Below, piece after piece: positions 51,588 through 56,824 of a stretch of 64,000 nt of DNA. Position 1 is the stretch's first letter. Every line of letters begins with the position of its first letter. This DNA is from Bog-159 sp050008575 (GTDB taxonomy: Bacteria > Acidobacteriota > Terriglobia > Bryobacterales > Bryobacteraceae), in NCBI GenBank assembly GCA_050008575.1, contig JBEKMJ010000007.1, forward strand, positions 1-64,000, written 5' to 3'. A program made the translations under genes and the position numbers. The notes beneath the pieces are model-generated. The model saw nothing but the letters and a program-made list of their open reading frames with translations, was not told the DNA's origin and searched no databases.

Positions 51588-51644
51588 TTTTCGGTAAAAC
51601 CTCGTGAAGCGGAGGCTAAAAGCCACACCATTTGACACCGATAG
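51588..51644 (+). promoter_or_regulatory. possible structured leader upstream of the chemoreceptor
   Basis: TCGGT (left) can pair with ACCGA (right), enclosing hairpins CCTCgtgaagcGGAGG and GGCTaaaAGCC. The layout and the words GGTAAAACC and AAAGCCAC are slightly reminiscent of GEMM (c-di-GMP-I) riboswitches, which often precede chemotaxis genes, but conserved residues are missing. Confidence 0.2.
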
Positions 51645-53142
51645 AGATTCAGCGACCGGCGCCATGCCGGCCTGCGGAGATGTCCAGCGCGATGCTTGCT
51701 CGACCTAAGCTATCTACCAAAATCCTGCTAACCGGTGCGATCATCGGCATCGCCTTTCCCACCCTGTTGCTCACGTGGCTGCCGCCACAACAGAAGACCG
51801 ACGCATACGGCATGAAACGGAGAGCACGCGCTATGTGGTGGACATGGCGTGGAGCATGCGGGACTACTACGGGGAGCAGGTGAAAGCCGGGAAGATGCCG
51901 CTGGCGCAAGCCCAGGACCTAGCCAGGAGCACGCTACGACGGGAGCGTTTTCAGAGCGGAAACTACGTTTGGATCAACGATTTGCGGCCGGCGATGATCA
52001 TGCATCCGATGAAGCCGGACATGGAAGGGAAGGACTTGTCGGGCTACCACGACCCCAATGGCATCGCACTTTTCATAGAGATGGTGCGCGTCTGCGCCGC
52101 GCAGGGGGAGGGATCGGTCCGATACATGTGGCCAAGCCCGGCGCTGCAGCTCCGGTGCCCAAGATCTCGTACGTGAAACTATATCCGGCATGGGGATGGA
52201 TTGTGGGGGCCGGAGTGTACGTGGATGACGTGGAGAGCGCCTTAGGCAAATCTCGCGATTTCGTGCTGGTCCTTACTGGCTTGGATTTGCTGGCGTCCGT
52301 TCTGCTTTCGTATTTTGTGGCGCGGTCTACAGCGCCCCGATGCGCCGCGCCGCGGCCAAATTGGCCCAGTTCACGGAGCAGAGCGCCCTTGCTGCGGACC
52401 ATCTGTCGAGCGCCAGCCAAGCCATTGCATCGGGTACCTCGCAACAGGTGGCCTCCCTGGAGGAGACCAGCGCCGCGCTGAATGAACTGACGGCCCATAC
52501 CAAGCGGAGCTTCGCCAGCGCGCAGAACATTCAGAATCTGGTCGGCCGGGTCAAATCGGTGGTGGACGGCGGGGACCGGCACATGGAAGCAATGAACGGA
52601 GCCATTCGACAGATCGGCGATTCGGCCCAGCAGGTCCGCCGGATCGTCAAGACCATTGAGGAGATTGCCTTTCAAACCAACATTTTGGCGTTGAACGCGG
52701 CCGTCGAGGCCGCGCGGGCGAAGCCGGAGCCGGCTTCAGCGTGGTCGCCGACGAGGTGAGGAGCCTGGCGCAACGCGCCTCGCGCGCCGCCAAAGAGACG
52801 GCCGACTTGATCGGCAATTCGCTCAGCAGTAGCGAGCAGGGCGCCGCGATCAGCGGGAAGTTGGCGGCTGCGTTCAGTGAGATTGTGGCGCAGATCCAGG
52901 AAGTCAACCTTGGGCTTGGTCAGATTACAGAGTCGTTCCAGGCGGGGACCGAGGGCATTGCCCAAATCAACTCAACCATTTCGGAAATCAGCACGGTCAC
53001 GCAGGCGCAGGCTTCCACCTCGGAAGAGACAGCCAGCGCAGCGGAACAACTCCGGGCCCAAGCCGGTTCCGTGCGGCGGCTCACCGCCGAATTATGCGAG
53101 TTGGTGGAAGGCGCTTCCGGGCGGCCGAGTCACACGGACTAA
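51632..53142 (+). pseudogene. methyl-accepting chemotaxis protein, broken by at least four frameshifts
   Basis: Pieces of one chemoreceptor appear in changing frames: a first helix (ILLTGAIIGIAFPTLLLTW), a single Cache domain (TRYVVDMAWSMRDYY, GNYVWINDLRPAMIMHP, YPAWGWIVGAGVYVDD), a second helix (FVLVLTGLDLLASVLLSYF), and a signalling domain ending with VVADEVRSLAQRASRAAKE. Shifts fall near 51815, 52120, 52335 and 52735. The order is intact, so decay (or poor assembly) is recent. Its C-terminus lacks a CheR-binding pentapeptide. Confidence 0.85.
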
Positions 53143-53226
53143 GGACCGCTTCGTGACGATCGCAGCTCGGTAAGCTTTCTAGCTTACCAGTCATTAAGAA
53201 ATGAAAATAATACTTGCGCTGCAGCT

Positions 53227-53408
53227 ACAGAGTAAGCTAGAATTTAATTGCGTGAGACCAGTTATCCATTTCGGCACTAAACCGCAAACCATGCGGCGGG
53301 AGCGCGTCAATACGGACGCGTGGAGGGCTACCTAACCGGAACCTGGGATAACATTCCGATTTCAGGAAAAGGGGGTGGCCACTAGGTGGTCGCCCCTTTT
53401 TAGTTTTT
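53227..53408 (+). ncRNA. candidate leader/small RNA between the chemoreceptor and the tRNA array
   Basis: A promoter-like pair (TTGCGC near 53217, 18-bp spacer, TAGAAT near 53239) is followed by short hairpins (CCGCAaaccaTGCGG, CGCGTCaatacgGACGCG) and a strong terminator at 53367-53406. No coding frame fits the 266-bp gap 53143-53408. It might be an independent small RNA or a leader for the tRNA array with attenuation before the first tRNA. Confidence 0.3.
53367..53406 (+). terminator. Rho-independent terminator directly upstream of the tRNA array
   Basis: AAAAGGGG-GTGGCCAC-tag-GTGGTCGC-CCCTTTTT forms a 15-bp stem with a T-tract (TTTTT, then TTTTT after AG). It ends 3 bp before the first tRNA. 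Confidence 0.7.
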
Positions 53409-53485
53409 CGGGGACTTGGGAAACGGCTTAACCCGCTTGCCCTGGAAGCAAGAGATTCCCGGTTCAAATCCGGGGTCCCCGACCA
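53409..53485 (+). tRNA. tRNA-Pro(TGG)
   Basis: Acceptor CGGGGAC/GTCCCCG, A73 and encoded CCA fit proline identity. The anticodon loop CCTGGAA is closed by CTTGC/GCAAG, so position 33 is C instead of the near-universal T. First gene of the array. Confidence 0.8.
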
Positions 53486-53518
53486 GTTCTTTGACAACTA
53501 GCTGTCAGCTTCTTTTCC

Positions 53519-53592
53519 GCGGGTGTGGCTCATTGGTTGAGCGCTGGATTGCCAGTCCAGCCAACGGAGTTCGATTCTCCGCACTCGCTCCA
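53519..53592 (+). tRNA. tRNA-Gly(GCC)
   Basis: Acceptor GCGGGTG/CACTCGC, T73 (glycine identity), anticodon loop TTGCCAG closed by CTGGA/TCCAG, T-arm CGGAG/CTCCG, CCA encoded. Starts 33 bp after the previous gene. Confidence 0.92.
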
Positions 53593-53667
53593 GCCGGAGT
53601 AGTTCAATAGGAAGAACGGGGCGCTCGTAACGTCCAGACCGCAGTTCGAATCCGCGCTTCGGCTCCA
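53593..53667 (+). tRNA. tRNA-Thr(CGT)
   Basis: Acceptor GCCGGAG/CTTCGGC, anticodon loop CTCGTAA closed by GGGCG/CGTCC, CCA encoded. Directly abuts tRNA-Gly. The T-stem has one A-C mismatch. Confidence 0.88.
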
Positions 53668-53742
53668 GCCAGTGTATCTCAGTGGCAGAGTAGCCGCACG
53701 GTAAGCGGCCGACCCTGGGTTCGATTCCCGGCACTGGCTCCA
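53668..53742 (+). tRNA. tRNA-Thr(GGT)
   Basis: Acceptor GCCAGTG/CACTGGC, anticodon stem GCCGC/GCGGC enclosing ACGGTAA: anticodon GGT with C at position 33. T-arm CTGGG/CCCGG, CCA encoded. Directly abuts the previous gene. Confidence 0.82.
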
Positions 53743-53753
53743 AGTGTGTATGC

Positions 53754-53828
53754 GCCGGGTAAGCATACGTGGCGATGCGCCGGTTTTGTAAACCGGAGAA
53801 GTCAGTTCGATTCCGACACCCGGCTCCA
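53754..53828 (+). tRNA. tRNA-Thr(TGT)
   Basis: Acceptor GCCGGGT/ACCCGGC, anticodon loop TTTGTAA closed by CCGGT/ACCGG, CCA encoded. The T-stem GTCAG/CCGAC has the same mismatch position as tRNA-Thr(CGT). Confidence 0.88.
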
Positions 53829-53829
53829 T

Positions 53830-53904
53830 TCCGGCAAAGCTCTCCGGGTGAGCAATCGGCCGATAACCGATCGGGAGATGGTTCGATTCCATCTGCCGGA
53901 ACCA
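53830..53904 (+). tRNA. tRNA-Ile(GAT)
   Basis: Acceptor TCCGGCA/TGCCGGA, A73, anticodon stem ATCGG/CCGAT around CCGATAA: anticodon GAT with C at position 33. T-arm GATGG/CCATC, CCA encoded. Confidence 0.82.
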
Positions 53905-53926
53905 AGTATTGGGCGGTAAGTGAAAG

Positions 53927-53967
53927 GGCGGCCTGAGAGGCCGCCGCAGGCTACGAGCCTGCCCCAC
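53927..53967 (+). repeat. double-hairpin repeat, CCCCAC family, inside the tRNA array
   Basis: GGCGGCCTGAGAGGCCGCC and GCAGGCTACGAGCCTGC then CCCCAC, between tRNA-Ile and tRNA-Met. Stem arms are intact while loop bases differ from other copies. Confidence 0.8.
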
Positions 53968-53969
53968 AT

Positions 53970-54046
53970 TGCGGAGTAGACTGGAGACGGTTCCAGCTTG
54001 GTCTCATAAGCCAAAGACGTGCGTTCGAATCGCACCTCCGCAACCA
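53970..54046 (+). tRNA. tRNA-Met(CAT), elongator type
   Basis: Acceptor TGCGGAG/CTCCGCA, A73, anticodon loop CTCATAA closed by TTGGT/GCCAA, T-arm GTGCG/CGCAC, CCA encoded. It lacks the initiator features (1-72 mismatch and three GC pairs in the anticodon stem). A tRNA-Ile with modified CAT is an alternative. Confidence 0.85.
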
Positions 54047-54084
54047 TTTTTAACGGTTGGGCGCCATGTTATCGGCAAGTTATT

Positions 54085-54160
54085 GGCGGGATAGCCTACG
54101 TGGTCACGGCGTCTGGCTGAAGCCCAGATCATCTCCGTTCGATTCGGAGTCCCGCCACCA
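54085..54160 (+). tRNA. tRNA-Phe(GAA)
   Basis: Acceptor GGCGGGA/TCCCGCC, A73, anticodon loop CTGAAGC closed by TCTGG/CCAGA, T-arm CTCCG/CGGAG, CCA encoded. Confidence 0.9.
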
Positions 54161-54166
54161 GTTTAT

Positions 54167-54242
54167 GTTGGCCGTGGCCGAGTGGCTTAGGCGCGGGGCT
54201 GTGACCCCTGCCACGAGAGTTCGATTCTCTCCGGTCAACCCA
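54167..54242 (+). tRNA. tRNA-His(GTG)
   Basis: Acceptor TTGGCCG/CGGTCAA with the extra G at position -1 opposite C73, the histidine identity pair. Anticodon loop CTGTGAC closed by CGGGG/CCCTG; CCA encoded. Confidence 0.88.
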
Positions 54243-54267
54243 AGAAGCTCTTTAGCGGGAACCTTAG

Positions 54268-54341
54268 TGGGAGGTCGGTTAGTGGAAAGCCGTCAGTCTT
54301 TGAAGCTGACTTCGGGCGTTCGATTCGTCCCCTCCCAGCCA
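54268..54341 (+). tRNA. tRNA-Gln(TTG)
   Basis: Acceptor TGGGAGG/CCTCCCA, G73, anticodon loop CTTTGAA closed by TCAGT/GCTGA, T-arm GGGCG/CGTCC, CCA encoded. Confidence 0.9.
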
Positions 54342-54342
54342 C

Positions 54343-54417
54343 AGCCGGGTCGTTCAGCGGCAGGACGCTGCTCTCTGACAGCAGATGTCGATGGTTCGAG
54401 TCCATCCCCGGCTGCCA
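54343..54417 (+). tRNA. tRNA-Gln(CTG)
   Basis: Acceptor AGCCGGG/CCCGGCT, G73, anticodon loop CTCTGAC closed by CTGCT/AGCAG, T-arm GATGG/CCATC, CCA encoded. One base separates it from tRNA-Gln(TTG). Confidence 0.9.
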
Positions 54418-54435
54418 TTTTTGAAAATGCTTTAA

Positions 54436-54510
54436 GCGGGTATCGTTCAAAGGACAGGATAGGACGCTACGAACGTTCAGATTGCCGTTCGAGTCGGCAT
54501 ACCCGTACCA
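54436..54510 (+). tRNA. tRNA-Arg(ACG)
   Basis: Acceptor GCGGGTA/TACCCGT (first pair G-U), A73, anticodon loop CTACGAA closed by GGACG/CGTTC, T-arm TGCCG/CGGCA, CCA encoded. A34 would need TadA deamination. Confidence 0.88.
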
Positions 54511-54512
54511 AT

Positions 54513-54589
54513 CCGGCCTTCGTCCAATCGGGAGAGGACGCAGCGCTCCGAACGCTGAAATTCCGGTTCGAATCCGGGGGGCTGGACCA
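54513..54589 (+). tRNA. tRNA-Arg(CCG)
   Basis: Acceptor CCGGCCT/GGGCTGG, A73, anticodon loop CTCCGAA closed by CAGCG/CGCTG, T-arm TCCGG/CCGGG, CCA encoded. Confidence 0.87.
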
Positions 54590-54596
54590 GTTTTGC

Positions 54597-54672
54597 GCGG
54601 TGGTGGCCGAGCGGCAAAGGCACCCGGCTGTCTATCGGGACGAGGAGGGTTCGACTCCCTTCCACCGCGCCA
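54597..54672 (+). tRNA. tRNA-Asp(GTC)
   Basis: Acceptor GCGGTGG/CCACCGC, G73 (Asp identity), anticodon loop CTGTCTA closed by CCCGG/TCGGG, T-arm GAGGG/CCCTT, CCA encoded. Confidence 0.88.
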
Positions 54673-54673
54673 T

Positions 54674-54750
54674 GAGGCCGTGGGCGAGCGGATGAAGCCG
54701 CCCGCTTCTCAGGCGGGAGATCGTGAATTCGAATCTCACCGGCCTTACCA
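54674..54750 (+). tRNA. tRNA-Glu(CTC)
   Basis: Acceptor GAGGCCG/CGGCCTT, A73, anticodon loop TTCTCAG closed by CCCGC/GCGGG, T-arm GTGAA/CTCAC with one mismatch, CCA encoded. Confidence 0.86.
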
Positions 54751-54759
54751 GTTTTTCGC

Positions 54760-54834
54760 GGGGTAGAGCACGATCGGACGAGTGCCCTGACTTTCAATCA
54801 GGTGATAGCCGGTTCAATTCCGGCCTACCCTACC
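54760..54834 (+). tRNA. tRNA-Glu(TTC)
   Basis: Acceptor GGGGTAG/CTACCCT, A73, anticodon loop CTTTCAA closed by CCTGA/TCAGG, T-arm GCCGG/CCGGC. The 3' end reads CC then G, where the next tRNA starts, so CCA is not fully encoded and must be finished by CCA-adding enzyme. Confidence 0.86.
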
Positions 54835-54910
54835 GGGTGCGAAGCTCATGAGGATGAGCAGGCGGCTCTTAACCGTCAGGCAGAGCGTTCGATTCGCTCC
54901 GCACCCACCA
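54835..54910 (+). tRNA. tRNA-Lys(CTT)
   Basis: Acceptor GGGTGCG/CGCACCC, A73, anticodon loop CTCTTAA closed by GGCGG/CCGTC, T-arm GAGCG/CGCTC, CCA encoded. Abuts the preceding tRNA-Glu with no spacer. Confidence 0.88.
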
Positions 54911-54917
54911 GGTTTGT

Positions 54918-54993
54918 TCTGGGGTAGCAAAGCGGCAATGCGCCCGGCTGTTAACCGGGAGATGCGCAGGTTCGAATCCTGCCCCCAGAGCCA
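54918..54993 (+). tRNA. tRNA-Asn(GTT)
   Basis: Acceptor TCTGGGG/CCCCAGA, G73 (Asn identity), anticodon loop CTGTTAA closed by CCCGG/CCGGG, T-arm GCAGG/CCTGC, CCA encoded. Confidence 0.9.
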
Positions 54994-54998
54994 TTTCC

Positions 54999-55068
54999 GC
55001 CGGCGTTGCTTAGTGGCTGAGCCCGCGCCCTATAAGCGCGTGACGGCTGTTAGATCGCCACGCCGGCA
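54999..55068 (+). tRNA. degenerate tRNA, anticodon TAT (Ile?)
   Basis: Acceptor GCCGGCG/CGCCGGC and anticodon stem CGCGC/GCGCG are perfect, around CCTATAA: anticodon TAT with C at position 33. The T-arm is poor (GTTAGAT instead of GTTCGAA, weak stem) and no CCA is encoded. It may be a decayed gene or a rare AUA reader. Confidence 0.55.
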
Positions 55069-55069
55069 T

Positions 55070-55146
55070 GCCGGGCAACTTCGCTGGTCGCGAAGACTGG
55101 TCCTACAAACCAGCACAGTTGAGTTCGATTCTCAGGCCCGGCACCA
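55070..55146 (+). tRNA. tRNA-Val(TAC)
   Basis: Acceptor GCCGGGC/GCCCGGC, A73, anticodon stem CTGGT/ACCAG around CCTACAA: anticodon TAC with C at position 33. T-arm TTGAG/CTCAG, CCA encoded. Confidence 0.8.
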
Positions 55147-55154
55147 CATTCGAA

Positions 55155-55230
55155 GGGAGCGATGCCTAGGCGGCGAGGCACCGGACTTTTAATCCGGCCA
55201 GGGTCGGTTCGAGCCCGACCGCTCCCACCA
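55155..55230 (+). tRNA. tRNA-Lys(TTT)
   Basis: Acceptor GGGAGCG/CGCTCCC, A73, anticodon loop CTTTTAA closed by CCGGA/TCCGG, T-arm GTCGG/CCGAC, CCA encoded. Confidence 0.9.
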
Positions 55231-55242
55231 TTTTCCGGGCGT

Positions 55243-55318
55243 GGGCCTGTCGTCTAACGGGATAAGGTACGGGTTTCCTAAACCTGAGATCGCGGTTCGA
55301 GTCCGCGCAGGCCCGCCA
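55243..55318 (+). tRNA. tRNA-Arg(CCT)
   Basis: Acceptor GGGCCTG/CAGGCCC, G73, anticodon loop TTCCTAA closed by CGGGT/ACCTG, T-arm CGCGG/CCGCG, CCA encoded. Confidence 0.88.
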
Positions 55319-55336
55319 AGCAAGTTATCCAAGCAG

Positions 55337-55411
55337 GGGCGCGTCGTCCAAGGGACAAGACACTGGTCTTCTAAACCGGGGATGGCAGTTCGAGTCTGCC
55401 CGCGCCTTCCA
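55337..55411 (+). tRNA. tRNA-Arg(TCT)
   Basis: Acceptor GGGCGCG/CGCGCCT, T at position 73, anticodon loop CTTCTAA closed by CTGGT/ACCGG, T-arm GGCAG/CTGCC, CCA encoded. Last gene of the array. Confidence 0.85.
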
Positions 55412-55450
55412 GCTTAAGAGCGGGTTGTGAATTTGAGAGGAGAAAACTTT

Positions 55451-56239
55451 ATGATCCGCGTTTGCAAGCTTTGCCTGAAGCCAAAGGACCTGCAGGATAG
55501 TCATTTCATGCCAGCGGCGATGTACAAATACGTGCGAGACCCCGACGCAACGAAAAAGAACCGAAACCCTGTGCTGGTAACCGCCAAGACCACTACGACA
55601 ACGTCGAAGCAAGTCACGGACTACGTTTTATGCTCAGGCTGTGAAGAACTGTTCAACAAGAACGGCGAAAACTGGATGTTGAAACAGGTTTGGAACGGCA
55701 AGCGTTTCCCACTTCGTGACCGACTGGCGGTAGCCCTTCCGCTTCAGCCTTACACGTTGTCCAACAGCATCGCATTCTCCGGCGCAATGGCGGGAATCGA
55801 CACCGAACAACTCGGATACTTTGCCCTGAGCGTGATTTGGCGGGCGGCCGTCCATCAGTGGGACTCGCCTTCCGGCCGGAAAACAACGGTATTGAACCTC
55901 GGTACCGCCGAGGAACCGATACGAACGTTTCTGCTCGGCGAAACACCGTTTCCCGCCAGCGTGGCGATACTCGCGGTTGTTTGCATGGACCCGTACTCGA
56001 GGGGAGTTTTCTATATGCCGGCGCAGACGACCGGAATTTCAGGCCGCTCGTTCGTTATGCTTGCCCGTGGCGTCCAGTTCATGGTGTTTACCGGCGATTC
56101 AATCCCGCCGATCGTGCACCAGATGTGCTGCGTGAAATCCGCCGCGAAACTGATATTCCAGCGTGATTGCAGTCAGAAGACGCTTGAAGCATATGCCCAG
56201 CTCATGAACCAGCGGCCGATTCCCATCGTAGGGAGGTAG
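55451..56239 (+). CDS. zinc-finger / HNH-like protein downstream of the tRNA array
   Basis: A 262-residue protein with GAGGAG 8 bp before the ATG at 55451. Two CxxC knuckles are visible: CKLCLKPKDLQDSHFMP (residues 4-20) and YVLCSGCEELFN (about 60-71). The SHxxP after the first knuckle and the second CxxC resemble HNH-type nuclease or zinc-binding folds often found in mobile DNA. The rest is mixed alpha/beta without a recognised domain. It begins 40 bp after the last tRNA and may be a passenger of the same island. GC content is lower than in neighbours. Confidence 0.65.
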   Translation: MIRVCKLCLKPKDLQDSHFMPAAMYKYVRDPDATKKNRNPVLVTAKTTTTTSKQVTDYVLCSGCEELFNKNGENWMLKQVWNGKRFPLRDRLAVALPLQPYTLSNSIAFSGAMAGIDTEQLGYFALSVIWRAAVHQWDSPSGRKTTVLNLGTAEEPIRTFLLGETPFPASVAILAVVCMDPYSRGVFYMPAQTTGISGRSFVMLARGVQFMVFTGDSIPPIVHQMCCVKSAAKLIFQRDCSQKTLEAYAQLMNQRPIPIVGR

Positions 56240-56271
56240 CCGTACCGGCGGGACATCGCGCCATACAAATC

Positions 56272-56470
56272 ATGCCTTGCAATAGAAAACGTGGAGCTTG
56301 GCCTATCCCCGAGGAAGTCCGGCAGCTCCGGCTCAAGAGTTTTGCAGAAGTTCGGGACGAGCCCAGTGCAAGGAGAGTTCTACGTTTATCTGAAGACGGA
56401 CTCCGGCCAACCGCGGCGCGTCACGATTTTCCGGGTACATTGAAGGCAAGATTGGAACAAGGTCGGAACC
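56272..56470 (+). other. degenerate stretch without clear gene
   Basis: Several short frames overlap; one reads GEFYVYLKTDSGQPRRVTIF before a stop and looks like the end of a lost gene. Nothing can be named. It leads directly into the hicBA remnant. Confidence 0.3.
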
Positions 56471-56477
56471 AGACCAC

Positions 56478-56820
56478 TTGCGGGAGTTTTCCTTCGACGC
56501 GCACATCTTTAGGGATGGCGAGACCTATGTCGCGTACGTGCTGGTCCTGGACGTGGCGAGCGGCGGGCGACCGAGGAGGAAGCCCGCTGGAACATCCGCG
56601 ACGCCGTGCGTGGGCTTCTGGCGGCGAGCGCCATTCGTGTCCATCGATCACCTCACAATGAACGTGAAGTAACAACATTGCCGCCATCCGCCCGGTTCAT
56701 TTCCAGCGCCTTATTCGGGTGTTCGAACAGGACGGATTGCGCTTCGACCGTCAGGAAGGTCGCGGTATTTCGGGTTCCTCGAAGGATCGCCCCCAAGCAG
56801 ACCGGCTGAAGCCTGTCCCA
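56478..56820 (+). pseudogene. decayed hicBA toxin-antitoxin locus
   Basis: The first part (from TTG 56478) reads FSFDAHIFRDGETYVAYVL then VLDVASGG, the start of a HicB-type antitoxin. After a shift near 56560 it continues in another frame as ATEEEARWNIRDAVRGLLAAS. A second part (about 56680-56765) reads RPVHFQRLIRVFEQDG then LRFDRQEG, the start of a HicA toxin, which lacks the catalytic GSH segment and fades into a repeat (GACCGGCTGAAGCCTGTC). Both genes are thus broken. Confidence 0.65.
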
Positions 56821-56824
56821 CCAG

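Noticed and set aside
54999..55068. tRNA-Tyr reading of the TAT gene
   Set aside because: Tyr tRNAs need a long variable arm and GTA anticodon; neither is present.
53498..55612. Long open frames on both strands across the tRNA array
   Set aside because: They are translations of repeated tRNA sequences (recurrent GFEPE/ESN-like words) with no domains; the cloverleaves explain the DNA.
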